Source: Knoxdaviesia capensis (lineage: Eukaryota; Ascomycota; Sordariomycetes; Microascales; Gondwanamycetaceae). Taken from it: 64,000 nt of DNA. Positions 1 through 12,765 of the stretch are shown piece by piece (positions within the stretch are counted from its first letter, which is position 1; each line of letters opens with the position of its first letter). A program made the translations under genes and the position numbers. Under the pieces are notes generated by a model that was given only the letters and a program-made list of their open reading frames with translations, was not told where the DNA came from and ran no database searches. Location: the NCBI GenBank assembly GCA_001510575.1, contig LNGK01000008.1:2878687-2942686 (forward strand), in the 5' to 3' direction.

Positions 1-2540
1 GCAAGTGGACCAGAACAGCACTGCCTGCAGCAATGGCTGTATTCGCGAGCGCGCGCGATGACGAGATGTTAAATCATGCATATTCAAAACCTTCAGCTCT
101 GGAGTGCGCAAGGAACCAAAACAAAAAGCCCACTACCCGGGAGTTCCCACGCTCTCGCATACGGGGCAAGAGGTTTGTCAGTGGAAGCACTCAGAGATAT
201 CTGCATATAAGCACACATAAGCAGATTCGATGGAAAGAAGTGCTCTGTCCCGTCTCTGCTTATATCCAGAATTGCTCCGGCGCAGCGATGCCTGTTTTGT
301 CTTCAGTCTGCAAAGCTTCTGGGCTGGGCCTGCTTGGAAGGTTATGTTATTCTGGTGAGTTTTTTCCCCTTGGTGGCAAAACGCTTGTGGGATGCATAAG
401 CTTCAATATATGATTGACAATTCCTCACTAATACACGATTCGGCCAGCCAGGCGAGAGTGTTTGTTTTCTCTTTCTCTCGGGTCCTGATTTGCGTTTCTG
501 ATATCCCGGGGCTCACCAGCAACGAGAACAAATCCCCATGTCCAGCCCGTCCACCAGCGGAGGACCATGTCCGCGTAGGTCAAGATGAATCATCCGTCTG
601 TTCCCCATCTGGTCCTGTCGCAAACATGACGATATCACAGGTGGGGCCCTGCGGCGCCGGTCACCAAGATCTCCAGGGAGCAGCACGCAAAAAAGGTCGC
701 CGGGACAAGGAGAGAAACTCCACATGGTGGATGGGAGATCGTTTGGGTCACGAGGAAGCGTGTGGAATCACCGATCACCCTTGGCTTGGGCCGGCAATAT
801 ACAGCAGGCCCAGTTCGGATATGCGTGCGTGGGTGGCTTGAAAGAAACCACATAGGCGGGCGTTTAAACGAAGAGCCTGTTAAGGGCCGGCGTTTGCTTG
901 TCTCTGCAGGGACCTTCGTTACAGTCAGCCATGTGGACGTGTTGTAGTTGTTGGTTGGGGATATGGTGACGGTTGGTGGTACTGCTGGCCAGCCCTGAGA
1001 TCGCGTGGTCGCATGTTGTGTCTAGGTCAGCCAATCACAGAGCCTATGATGACCCGGAGAAGCCCGGATTGCAGATCTGGGCCCTGTGATTGTGATTCTG
1101 GGATGAGGGGGGGTTGATGTTCCGAGCAGCGGCGTCACTCAAGATCTCTCGTCTAGGGGCGGGAAGCAGGGCCGGCACAGGGCAGGAGAGGAGGTTGGAT
1201 CCTCAGTGGGAAGAGAGCAGCATGAAGACACAGCAAGGTGTCCCTCAATCCTGGAATTGTGGCATGTTGTCCGGTCTCCCCCACAGAAAAAAAAAACAGT
1301 GTGAGATCTCGCCACTCTGCCGCTTTTTTCCTTCGGTACGGCGAGTCCCCTGGAACAGAGATGGAATACGACGACCGCCAGCCGTCCCGCCAGAAGTGTG
1401 ACTTGTTGCATAGACTAAAACGATGATAAAATGGCCCAGCACCAAGCGGCGGGGAGCGATTTTCGGAAGACGGCAGAGAGCTGAGAAGAGTGTGCGCAAG
1501 GGGGGACCGATTAACCCCAAAAATGTGTGCCCATCCGCGCAGCCAGCCAGTCTAGACCACGCTGCGCCAGGGTCCACGGACATAATCCTCTGGACAAAAA
1601 AAAAACAAAAAAAAAAGTCGGCTCATGTTGTCTCGTGGTGGTTTCCCTCTGCACCCATCCCGACGTTAGTGTACCACCACTCAACATATGGGGTGATCTT
1701 CTCAATGTCTTTCTTTTGTCGTCCCGTTCCAACCGACTACCAGCGCTTCTTCGTAACACCAAGCGGCCTGGGTTGGGTGTTCCGGCACAGTCCTGCAGTG
1801 CTACACCACCAGGGAAAACACACCGTTCGTCCATGCCATCTATCTGCATCCACGAGGAGTGGTCCAGACCCGATATCTCATGCACAGGTGGTATCTGGTT
1901 CCATCGACGCTCTCATACGTGCCCCATTGGACGGGCCCAGCCCCGGAGTTACACCTGTTTGAGCACGGCTGTTGGGTGTTGTTGGCCGGTCCCGGGCTGG
2001 CTAGCTGGCTGGTCTGCTGGCCTCACTCAAAAGCAGAGCTGAGTCCCTCCGAAGACCTGCCGGAGCTGTCTGTCGGTTGGTTGATCGTGGGACTGATGAT
2101 GTCGATGTGCTCGCCGTGGTGATCCTCGTTTGGCTTGTCGGGGGTGATTTTCCTGGATGTAATCAAGAACGGTAGTGCTATCTGCGTATGTCTCGTGCAT
2201 AGTGAATCGTCGTTGCCCTCGGGGGACACTCCCATCTCTGGCCCCATCTGCCACAGACACGCTGGGCTACCAATCATCACGTCTGTCCATCAACTTCGTA
2301 AACGATGCACACACAGGGGTTGGATGTCAAATGTCAAATACCACTAAGAGATTTATATTGTGTTTCCTTTTGTTTCATCGCTTGAAAAAAAAACTCTCTA
2401 ATACACAAGAGAAGCTATGTCAAAGCCTAAGTAACATGAACAAACCCCTTCAACATGGAATAAAAGCCCTGCACGGAGCCACTTTTCCTTGCCCATCGTA
2501 TCTTCCCCCTACGCCCGCAAGAACAAGCCTCCCCAAGAGT
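1..2540. other. Left-edge region without a recognised gene
   Basis: I see no protein family here in any frame; the open frames are short, lack a family signature and overlap each other. The segment holds A-rich homopolymers (about 1593-1617) and ordinary unique sequence. The right end, roughly 2100-2540, lies downstream of the RPT6 stop on the minus strand and probably contains its 3' UTR. Confidence 0.5.
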
Positions 2541-3797
2541 CTACTTGAAGAACTTGGCCAGAGACACCTCCTTGTCATCGTGCTTGTTGAGGATCTTCGC
2601 CGTAGCCAGCTCGAAATCCTCCTGTGTCACGTGCACACGGCGCTCACGCAGCGCGTACATGCCCGCCTCCGTGCACACACCCTTCAGCTCAGCGCCCGAG
2701 CATCCGTTCATCTTCTCGGCGATCTTGTTCAGGTCGATGCCGCGCGTCAGGTTCATCTTGCGGGAGTGGATGCGCAGAATATCGGCACGGGCCTCGACAC
2801 TAGGCGGCGGGAACTCGATTTTACGGTCGATGCGGCCGGGACGCAGCAGGGCCGGGTCGAGGATGTCGAGGCGGTTGGTGGCCATGATGACCTTGATGTT
2901 CTTAGTCGGCTCGAAACCGTCCAGCTGGTTGAGCAGTTCCAGCATGGTGCGCTGCACCTCGGAGTCGCCACCCGATGAGCCCTCGACACGCGAGGAGCCG
3001 ATGCTGTCGATCTCGTCCATGAAGATAATCGACGGCGCATGCTCGCGCGCCATCACGAACAGCTCACGCACCATGCGGCTACCCTCTCCGATGTACTTCT
3101 GCACCAGCTCCGAACCAGACACACGAATGAACTTGCAGTCCGTGTGGTGGGCCACCGCTCGCGCCAGCAGTGTCTTGCCGGTTCCGGGAGGGCCGTAGAG
3201 TAACACGCCCTTCGGTTGTGCGATACCCAGCGACTCGAACAGTTCGGGATGTTTTAAACCCAGCTCTATCACCTCCTTGATCTCCTTGATCTGTTGGTCC
3301 AGTCCTCCGATCATGTCGTATGTGCTGTCGGGCACCTTCTCGACCATCATCAGCGACACGAGCGGGTCAACCGACGACGGTAGGAACTTCTCGAGTTTGT
3401 AGCTATCGGAGAGCAGGGTGACTCGCTTGCCCACGGTGAGCTTTGCCACATCGACGCTGTCGGAAACATCGACCACTACAAGACACCACATCAGTAGTTA
3501 GTCATCTATCCCCCAGGAGCATCAGGTTGTTTGAATGTGGAATCTTGGGCGTCTAAACTTACCGTACTTTCCCTCGGGATGTACCTTAACCAACACCTTC
3601 TTCGTGCTCATCACCTTCACAACCTCGCCCACATACGATCCCGGTTGTTGCAGCAAGCCAAGCTCCTCGCGCAGTAGCCGCACGCGCGAGTTGTAGTCGT
3701 TTCTCTGGGCTTCGAGACGGCGCAGAACAGCCTGGCCCTTAAGAATCTCCAGCTTCATCGCCTCGATTTTGTTCTGGTAGTAGTTGTCCAGCGCCAT
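2541..3797 (-). CDS. rpt6: 26S proteasome regulatory subunit 8 homolog (Rpt6), AAA ATPase
   Basis: Rpt6 is one of the six AAA+ ATPases in the base ring of the 19S proteasome particle, which unfolds ubiquitinated substrates and opens the 20S gate. Two exons are supported: 3797-3563 and 3475-2541. The 87-nt intron starts GTAAGT and ends TAG, and together the exons encode 389 aa, normal for fungal Rpt6. The start MALDNYYQ is the conserved family N-terminus. Visible parts are an N-terminal coiled coil (about residues 10-50), an OB-type region (about 55-110), Walker A GPPGTGKT (173-180), Walker B with DEID (232-235), and the second region of homology with arginine fingers around LLRPGR. The C-terminus LAKFFK is not a HbYX gate-opening motif, as expected for Rpt6. 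Two TTAGGGTT elements lie about 350 bp upstream. The assignment is essentially certain. Confidence 0.97.
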
Positions 3798-4498
3798 GGT
3801 TGCGGTTTGTCTCGCTATGGCGGGGGAGGGACAACAGATAGGAAGGCGTTGGGGGGAGGGTTCGGAATCGAGACGCCGGCGTTCCGGAAAATGTCGAAAC
3901 GTGATAAGTGTGCGTAATCGGTGTGGAAGTATCCGGGGGAGAAAAGAAGTGTTGTGATGAGGAAGATGAAAGTTAATAGTTGTTGGAGGTGGATTGTTGT
4001 GTTGATGATCTGAAGTCGTCAATTCAACCGTTGGTCCCTCTTGCTGTTGGTAGCGTTTGTCACTGCTACTACGTAGGCGCGAGCTGCCTGCCTGCGCCTA
4101 AAAATAATTCGTTTAGTCATCGAATGACTAAGCTTGATGTCTTTAGGGTTGGTTGTTGTCCATATTAGGGTTTCTTTCGGCCTACCGCGGAACAGATCAC
4201 GCCAGGAAGGTTGCCGGGGACGACGACACCTATGTGGCCAAAGGGGATTTAGTGTTTCTCCTTCTCTATTACAAGTGCTTTCGTTCTTGTTAACAGCAAA
4301 TGCGCTTGTCTCCATCTCTTTCTCTTCCAGCTCCGTCAGTGTCACCGCATGTCAGTCCAACGAGGCATACAAAGATTGAATTGTGTGTCCAGATTATACA
4401 ATGGGAGTAGGTATGTCGCAAAATTCCAAATGAAATCAGGCCAGAAAGTATGTATCAAAGCTCCAAGCACCCGAAGATCATTCATACAAGCACAGTGC
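3798..4498. promoter_or_regulatory. RPT6 5' region, with the 3' end of the next minus-strand gene
   Basis: This 0.7-kb gap separates the RPT6 start from the stop of the metallo-hydrolase gene, both on the minus strand. It should hold the RPT6 promoter and the upstream gene's 3' UTR. Two copies of TTAGGGTT lie at 4143-4150 and 4165-4172. Telomere-repeat-like boxes of this kind are bound by Tbf1/Teb1-type proteins in fungi; any role here is inference. No clear TATA box is seen. Confidence 0.5.
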
Positions 4499-5802
4499 CT
4501 AGAACTCCCGAGTCTCTCCAATATCACACACATCGAAAACCCCGGTCTCCGGCAGACCCAGACGATGCAGGGCCCGGCGCAGCATCTTCGGCGGCTCCAT
4601 CACATCCTCAGTGGTCAGCGCCCAGGTGCCCCAGTGGATTCCCAGCGCCTTCTTGCAGGCAGTGTCGACAAAGATGTCAGCGGCGTCGTACGGGTTGGCG
4701 TGCATAGGCGAGAAGGCAGCACGCGGCGCATAGGCGCCAATGGGGATCAGGCCAAGATCGAACGGCCCGACGAGCTTGCCAATGTCCTTGAACTGCGGGC
4801 ACACGGGCAGTTTCGCGAACGTCTCCGAGCGGTCGTCAACATCAGGCGCAAGCGTCGGCACGGCACGGTACCCGGTGTCACCACCAAACCACACGGACTT
4901 GCCAGCCGAGCCAACGGCCCACGACACCCACAGCGTCGAGTCCTTGTCAAACGGGGTGCGGGCCGACGTGTGCTGGCACGGCGTACAGGTGATGCGCGCC
5001 GAAATCGTCTCCGGCTCGGTAGCGTCGGCCTTGCCGGTGCCGTCCGCCGGGCTGTCGCGCCGCACGGTCAGGTCGGCCGCATCCCACCAGTCCATCTCGG
5101 TGATATTACGCAGACCCGCAGAGCGGAACCACGACTCCAGGCCCAGGCCGACGAAGAAGTGCGCGCGCGGGAAGCGCTTCTGGATCTCCAGCACCGACGG
5201 GTAGGACAGGTGGTCGTAGTGGCTGTGGCTGATGAACACGGCGTCGACGAACGGGAGGTCCTTCAGCGCACACGGCGGCTCGGTGAAGCGCTTCGGGCCC
5301 AGGTGGGTGAACGGCGAGCAGCGGTCTTCGAACACGGGGTCGAAGAGCACTCGCAGGCCCGACGGGAACTCGACGTAGTGGCAGGCGTGGCCGAGCCACG
5401 TCGACCGCAGCGCGGGGGATCCGGTGCGTGTCGAGAGGAGCTTCGGCTTGGTCACGGTGACGGTTGGGGGTGAGGTATCGGGCCACTTGAGGCGGCCAGT
5501 TAGGGTCGGGCTAACAGACAGCGAGTATCGTTAGGGTTATCATTCGTTTAGCGTTGTTGCGAACAAACCACTAATCTGGAAGATAGGAAACCGAGACAAT
5601 GAGGAAAGACGAGAGGGACTTACAACAAAACGATCTGGAACAGCTTTGCCGTGGGAATACCGTCGCCCCAGGACTCATAGGGGTTCTTGAAGCCAACAAC
5701 TTTGTTCCCGCTCAGAACGTGGTGAGGGTTACGTGTCGCATCGTTGGGCTTAGCCAGCTGCTCCGCAGCGATCTTCGACACGATGGCAGAGTACATCGAC
5801 AT
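4499..5802 (-). CDS. NAPE-PLD/FMP30-like metallo-beta-lactamase-fold hydrolase
   Basis: This is a zinc hydrolase of the N-acyl-phosphatidylethanolamine phospholipase D family. Members release N-acylethanolamines from membrane lipid, and yeast Fmp30 is mitochondrial and affects cardiolipin. Two exons fit: 5802-5624 and 5510-4499. The 113-nt intron (GTAAGT...TTAG) joins ...FQIVLF to PTLTGRLKW in frame, giving 396 aa. The metal-binding motif HSHYDH is at about residues 155-160. Other family landmarks are the strand around RVLFDPVF, WFGGDTGY, HANPYDA and the C-terminal IHWGTW. A second in-frame ATG two codons downstream (5796) is an equally good start. Third codon positions are very GC-rich. A TATATAT element at 6011-6017 is a plausible TATA box about 210 bp upstream. 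Family assignment is firm; substrate and mitochondrial location are inferred from homologs. Confidence 0.9.
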
Positions 5803-8800
5803 CGCGACAGTAATCGGAGGGAAAGGATATAGGTGAAGAAAAAGGTATAGAGCAACGAGAATTTGAAGGTGGGATCGAAGGGGAAGCGACGACAAGCAAC
5901 AGGAGGAGCAATCTGATGGCAGCAACGAAGATGAACAGCAAAGAGAAGGGGGAAAGACGAAGAGAGAGCGTTCAGTCAGTCTAGAACAAGACCTAGTAGG
6001 GCGGCGCTTGATATATACAACAAGACGGGCAATGGACCAGACCAGGGCCAGCACAATGGCACGGCCGGGAAAGGATCTTAGAACAGGAGGGAAAACTGGG
6101 GGCGATTGGCGAATGGAGCCTCGCAGTCCCCAATTCTAATAAAAGCCCGGTGTAATAGTCGTTACGCGGACATGAACGGAGTTTGCTGAACTGGCGGTGC
6201 CAACGCGGAATGGGATGGCTGCCTCATCTGGAAAGGCTGATGGTGGTAGCCCTACAGGGCCTCAGAGTTGATTTTGGGGCGTAGTTTAGCACACCTCCAG
6301 CACCAAGCTGAACGCCGTTGCGCGCCGCAAGCTGTAAGGGTTAGGGTGTGCTCCTGATCAATCCAATACCCGCAAATTTCGGATCGGAATTTCTTTTGTC
6401 TACGGCACGGCCGCGGTGGATTTCACGGTTTAGTGATCTTACTTGCAGGAATACGCATGTCGCATACAACTGCTGGGCGGACACACCGGAACTTTGGTTG
6501 TGCTGACTGTCAAGTCTGGCTACAGTTGCAATTTGCTTTTCCTCTGCATATTCTGGGCTTGGCTGATGCGGTTGGACGTCTCCGGGATGACGGAGATAGC
6601 ATGGGGCTTAAGTCCTTGGCTGCCGAGAGTAGCTGAGACCCGGGAGCTACAGGGGGGGTCCGTCCTTCACCAGGCCACTGGAATCATTCCGTCTCTAGTC
6701 TCCACCAGTGAGTACAGTACTGAGTAGGTACAGTATATCGTCGCAGTGATAGGCGACAATCATACGCGTCTCGCTCTCGCAACCAGGACCAATTTTCTCC
6801 CCGAATACATACACATTCTCACTTCTTGGCACCCAAAAGAGCAGTGCCAGATCAATTGTGGGAGTTTGCTTACATCCGTGCAAGCCGCTGACCAGCAAAA
6901 CTCGACCAGCCGGGACTTCAAGTTTCCCCGCGTCCCCATCCACCTCTTCCGGCCTTTTCCGGCGTGGTCCTCAAGCTCATTATCGAGCATTTGTTCCGCC
7001 GGGTGGGATTCATCACGGAAAATACAAGGTAACGGTAATGCCCTGAGACGCAGACTATAGTACAATTGTCCGGGTGGAAAAGCGGGCCGGCCGGTGGAAG
7101 TTTTTATCAATACCCCCGGCGCATGGGCAGGACACCCCGTTTGCATGAATAAGGGTTCACAGGGCTCACTAAGGGTTGCGCCGTTGCCGTGACATATGAG
7201 ACACATTGCATCATATCGTCTCAACATGACCAGGCAATCTACCCGCATGCCGTGTGCTGATGACTATGGTGTGCAACACGTCCTGTGCAACTGAAGGGAT
7301 CAGAGAAAAGTACTTACAAACGGTGCTTCTTCTCCCGTTTGAAGGGCTGTTGCGGGGAAAAACTACAAATAAGACACCATGAGCTGGCTGAATCTAGGGT
7401 GAAAACTCTTCCAGAGCAGTCAGAACCGAGAAAAATGTGTCCAAATTCATCTTCAATGCGGATGGAGAAACATGGCATCCTCTCACCGCAAATGCGTGGA
7501 ACTCAAGCTATTGACGGCAGTTTGTGTTTGCAGGACCCCGAAAACACAGCAGCAGCATCACCGCCAGCAGACGGAACATTCAAACAGGCCATTAATCGCC
7601 ACGATCCCCCAACCGGCCACGATCTCCGGGCGTCAGCATCATGAAATGCCGGCCGGGAGTCCACAGCAGCGGGGCAGTGGATTCCATAACGTATGTGCTA
7701 TTTTGCTGTGAGTGGATTTGGCTAATCAGATGCCCATGTAGCAGGGCACGCCTTGGCATGCATAAGCCGGCTTTTCAAGCTTGGGCTATTGGGTGAAAAG
7801 GTGAAGCTGTTTGTCTGGAAATCTTCACGCAACTTCTTCGCTGGTGGAGGGTCGTATCGGTGTGCTCTGGTGATCATGAACATTAGGTCTGGTGGCTGAT
7901 TGATTTGTATGTATGGAGATCTTGTATCGTCGAAAAGACCGTGAATCCAAGCATGATAGTCGAAAAGTACCAAGCCAAGAAAGGCCAAAAGATCTCGCAC
8001 AGCTCATTTCCAAGCAGCAAGGACACAGGAACTGGACAAAGAGCCCTCGAGGTAAATAAAGAGTGCTTGCTGTAAGTAAATACTGTAAAGCACTCAACTC
8101 ATTTTAGAGAATAGCAGCCGAGCGCCGATCCTAACCTGGGGCCAAGCGCTGTTAGCAATGCTCATACACTTTCCTCTCTGTTGCTAACAGACTTTCGGCT
8201 CCATATATCCAGGTTCAAGCTCTAAGCCGCGTCACGTTATTCCCATTTTTGGCCTGGCCCTTCCCTGTTTCCTGCACCTGCGCCCGTGGTTGTGCATCCC
8301 GCGTAACTGCATCTCGTAATCTACACATTTTATATCTTCATCATCATCTTTTTTTCCCACTCATCCTATCATCGTCGCATTTTTCCCCTCTCTCCTATCT
8401 CTTGTAGCTTCACTGTTCCTGTGAGCTCTTCGATTTATTCTGTCATTTTTATTTATTCTTTCCTTGATACCATCTTCTTCTTTCTCCCCGTCGCCCGTTT
8501 TAGACTGGGGTCTTTTTTGCGTTTGTTTGTTTCGCATCGTGTCGCTTTGAGCTCTCTCCATCACGCACTACCACTTTGCGTGTCTAATATATACCTCTCT
8601 CTAATCACGATCTGCCCTCACAGATCATGTCTAAACCCTAATTAGACTGCTCCCAAAATACCTCAAACTACATATCTTCTCGGTTACACGAGAAACTTCA
8701 CCTCACAAGTTGGATTCGGGGAATCTGACCTCCTGACTTTATGCTTCTCCTGTTGTCTTTTCCCTACACAGCTTGATTGTTTGTGGTGATATTCTCCCTC

Positions 8801-8867
8801 ATAACACCCTCGTATAAGCTTCATCCCTTCGTTCTTCCTATCTGCGCCGGCTTCTTTCCTTCACAAC
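5803..8867. promoter_or_regulatory. 3.1-kb divergent intergenic region between the metallo-hydrolase and VNX1 genes
   Basis: No protein is recognisable here. The left part (5803 to about 6020) is the leader and TATA region of the minus-strand hydrolase. The right part (about 8200-8867) is strongly pyrimidine-rich on the plus strand, as expected for the VNX1 5' leader, and contains ATATTTTATATC-like AT-rich sequence near 8325. A telomere-like box, TAAGGGTTAGGGTG, lies near 6335-6348. A 10-bp inverted repeat, CTGTTAGCAA/TTGCTAACAG, lies at 8149-8158 and 8181-8190. The middle, 6.4-8.1 kb, shows nothing I can name. Confidence 0.5.
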
Positions 8868-11800
8868 ATGGATCCCTCCGATCGGGACCGGGATGCGTCC
8901 CTACAGCCACCATCGACAGATTTCCCGCCTCTACAGTCTCCGGCCACCGACGACGGTTTGTCAGAAAGCTTCCGATCAACAGATACGGTTCGGAGACGGC
9001 CCGAACCCGTCAACTATGGTATGACCCAAACAACATGAGCTCTGCAGTGTTTGTTGCTCATGCTTGACAGCTTCGTGGTTCTGCGCGTTTCGCGCCTGTG
9101 TTGTGTTTATACGGCCATGTTTTGCTAACCGTGCGCTGAAACGCTTTCGTTCTTCTCTCTAGGCACCGTGCAAGCACCGGAAACTCCCGCTCCTTCTTCC
9201 TCATCTGCAGCCGCGAACCCCAGCTCCTCTGCCCGCTCCGTGGGCCTCCGATCTCCCCTTCTGGGCCCCGAACGCATCCGATCATCGCGGCGAAAGCCTC
9301 CTATGGCCCGGCGCCAACACAGTAACCCTGCTCATCACCGTGGAGCGGTCTTCTCAGTCGATGATGACATCGTCGAGGTCGAGGCTGATGCTGCTGGACG
9401 ACAGTATTACGGCTCGCGCCGGCGCGCCCCGGCCTCACTTGGACCTCCTTTAACCCGGATGCAGTCGGCGAGCTCCAAAAATGGCGATGTTCGCAGCCCG
9501 GCCCTTGGGCCTCGCGAGTCTGGATTTGACGACGATGCTGTTCCCGAAGAGGAAAACCTCCTTCCTGAACAGTCTGTGGAGTCCGAAGAGGTTGAAGAAC
9601 TTGCTCAGGATGAAGATCTCGACGAGGGTATCGATATCGACGGAAGTCCCGACGAAAACGACGAAGACGACGGCGACATTAGTGACGCGGAAAGCTTCAC
9701 CCTCAAAGATCGTCAGCAGGCCATCAACCAAACACATCCTTTTGGTATTCGTATATGGAAGCCGGCTCTGTACAAAAAGGACCGCTCTGTGCAGAAGAGC
9801 GCCGAGGGTGATATTCACTCGATTCCGGGTGGCAGCGTTCACACGTGGATCTTGGTCTTCAACCTGCTCTGGACCGTTCTATTTGGCTGGTGGCTAGCTG
9901 CAATTGCCGCTCTTGGAGCGGTGTTTTGTCTTCTCTTTGCTGCGGTCCCTAGTGGCCGTGAATATGGCCGGGTCCTTTGGGGCCTCGCCGGATACCTGTT
10001 CTACCCGTTTGGCCGTGTTGTGCGGCTCGATAAGGACGAGGCCTACATGGATGAGGACGGCGAAGACGGCCGCAGCATTTCCGAGTACGAGCAGTGGCAG
10101 AGTGGAGATATTGAGTACGGCCGTCTCTTCTTCGGCCCCGATCCTCGTGGCAGTACCAACAACAACAGCCACGACTATGCCCCAATTCACAACGAAGCCT
10201 CCCGGTCCATTGTCGGCCGCTCCCGCCGGAGCATGGACTCTCACATGAGCGAGACTGACAGCCTTCTTGGCCATCGCCACCCTCGTGGAAGTGTCAGCCC
10301 GTCCGGGGATGAAGGTAGTGATCAGGGCATGCGCCAACGCCAGAAGCGTCGTTTGTTCGGTCGTGGCCAGTGGAACATTGGTCGCATCATTTTCTTCGTC
10401 TTCTTTTACATCCTGATCTCTCCGCCTCTGATGCTGGTGTCACTTCTCTGCTGGTTTATGGTATTCGCTATCCCCATGGGCAAGGTCACCATGCTTTTAT
10501 TCCACCATCTTCGCCGCCACCCGCTGGCGCTTTCGTTCGAGTCAGGGTCGTCGTCGATTCGGTCGGACTTACACCCGTCATCATCTATCCTGCTATGCAC
10601 CTACCGCGCTGTTGGTCTGCGGTACTGGAAATACACCATCGACGGCACCAACATCTTCTTGATCAACCTCATGGCACTGGTGTTCTTTGTTGTGTTTGAC
10701 TGGATGGTTCTCGAGCAGTACCTGCATCTGGAAATTTTCATCACCTCTTCTGGGTTCCTCTTTACTACAGCCTTGATAGCCATCATCCCGCTTGCGTATT
10801 TCATTGGTCAGGCCGTTGCCTCCATCTCCGCCCAGTCTTCCATGGGCGTTGGTGCTGCTGTGAACGCCTTCTTCTCGACCATCGTGGAGGTTTATCTGTA
10901 CTGCGTGGCCCTAAACCAGGGCAAGGCCCAGCTGGTCGAAGGCAGTATTGTTGGCAGTATCTTTGCCGGTGTTCTATTTTTGCCCGGCCTCTCTATGTGC
11001 TTTGGTGCGATCAAGCGCAAGACGCAACGCTTCAACGCGCGATCCGCCGGTGTCACATCAACGATGCTGTTGTTTGCCGTGATCGGAGCCTTTGGGCCGA
11101 CTCTCTTCTACCAGATTTACGGCACCCACGAGCTCAGCTGCCTTGATTGCGTGGCATCGGCCAATCTCCCTGGTGATGGGACTTCTGCGCCTCCCACCCC
11201 CGACAGCCGAGACTGCCGGCGGTGTTTTTTTTCTCAGTCGCCCACTCTCAATGATCGGTTCTACCTCCAGGCCGTGCGCCCGTACTGCTACCTCTCGGCC
11301 GCGCTGCTGTTCCTGGCCTATATTGTTGGACTATGGTTCACTCTGCGTACCCACGCCGCAGTGATCTGGAATACGGAAATTGACGAAAAGAAGCACGAAG
11401 AGTCGTCCGGCCTCATTGGTGGCCACGATATGTCGGCTAGTGTTGTTGGTGGCGTTCACCACGGCTCGGGCGGCACCGTCCGCGGTGCTGGTTCGTATAT
11501 GTCGCACTCGTTTGCCGATACTACCGGCAGCGATTCGCGCGATGTCCGCGACTCCCATCTATATAAGCGTGTCCTCGGACAGTCGCTGAAGCAAATCGGC
11601 CTGCAGCCACGTCCCGACGAGCCGGTTCGCCAGACATCGGCGACTGGTGTGGGGCTCACCACGACAGACTCTGGCTCAACCGGAGCCAATGGATCTTGCA
11701 TTCCGCCGGCCACTCCCCATGTGGTTCCTCCCCGTGAGGCGCGCCGGTCGTACGTTCACATCCCGGGTCTCACGGAGGCAGAGAACTCGAATTTTGCGCG

Positions 11801-12765
11801 CGAAGTTGCGGAGATGGCGGCCACAGCGGCCGTTCTGGTGGCGCGTAATGTGCAGGGCCAGGGCCGCGGTGTGCCGGGCGGCCATCCGGCGGTGTCGGCA
11901 GCTGGGTCTGGAGCTGGTGGAGGTAGCATATCACGTGCCCCGGCTGCTCTAACGGCTGTGACAACCCCGGGCCCGCTCGCTCCGGAAACTAATGAGGTTG
12001 GCGGCGCTGCGAGCACGGCCCATGCTAGCGGCCACGGTGGACACGATGCGCCCAACTGGAGCCGACTGAAGAGTTCCATCATTCTCCTAGGAGCCACCAT
12101 TCTGTATGCCATCATTGCTGAAATCTTAGTTGACACGGTCGATGTGGTGCTGAAGGGGTTCGCTTTGGATGAGAAGTTTTTGGGTATCACTCTGTTTGCG
12201 CTGGTTCCCAACACCACGGAGTTCTTGGTATGTTCTCACTTTCCTCTCGACTTTTTCTCTTTGTGTGCAAATCATTCAAACTTGATTTAACTAACGTTGT
12301 TTAACATAGAACGCCATCTCCTTCGCCATGAACGGCAACATTGCGCTGTCCATGGAGATTGGCTCAGCCTACGCTCTGCAAGTGTGTCTTCTGCAAATCC
12401 CGGCGCTTGTGTTGTACTCGGCGCTCTTCGCACAGGTGCCGACATCTGAGGAACAGTTCGTGCACTACACGTTCACGCTCATCTTCCCGCAGTGGGACAT
12501 GGTGACGGTGATTCTGTGTGTGTTCCTGCTGAGCTACATGTACGGCGAGGGCAAGAGCAACTACTTCAAGGGCACGATCTTAATGCTCAGTTACCTGGTG
12601 GTGATCATCGGGTTCTACTTCAGCGGGTATACCACACTCGAGACGTTTGGCGGCAACACGGGGGCGAATCGCTTTGACGTGCTCAATGAGAAGGGCGAGT
12701 TTGTGCCGTATTGGACGGTGGGGCGTGGCGCACGGGGAATGGCGATCCCGGCGCCGGTGCGGTGA
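8868..12765 (+). CDS. VNX1: Vacuolar monovalent cation (and Ca2+)/H+ exchanger, VNX1-type CAX protein
   Basis: This is a type-I cation/H+ exchanger; yeast Vnx1 moves Na+/K+ into the vacuole against protons. Three exons fit: 8868-9018, 9163-12227 and 12310-12765, with introns GTATGA...TAG (144 nt) and GTATGT...TAG (82 nt). The product is 1223 aa, longer than yeast Vnx1 because of the N-terminal extension. The cytosolic N-terminus is Ser/Pro-rich with a strongly acidic block (about residues 173-230). A YccF-like membrane segment with a conserved PFGR follows at about 275-345. The CAX core has two Na_Ca_ex halves. The first alpha-repeat is near residue 614 (GAAVNAFFSTIVEVY) and the second near 1064 (PNTTEF, then LNAISFAMNGN across the last splice junction). 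A loop of about 280 residues, rich in Gly, Ser and Ala, separates the halves. VCX1-type proteins are much shorter, so VNX1 is the better call. Confidence 0.92.

Noticed and set aside
372..380. GGTGGCAAA, exact match to the yeast PACE/Rpn4 proteasome element
   Set aside because: It lies downstream of RPT6, not in a proteasome promoter in this window; a 9-mer is expected by chance about once in two windows of this size, counting both strands.
8149..8190. 10-bp inverted repeat upstream of VNX1
   Set aside because: A few exact 10-bp inverted repeats with short spacing are expected by chance in 64 kb; another occurs at 44211-44253. No flanking support.
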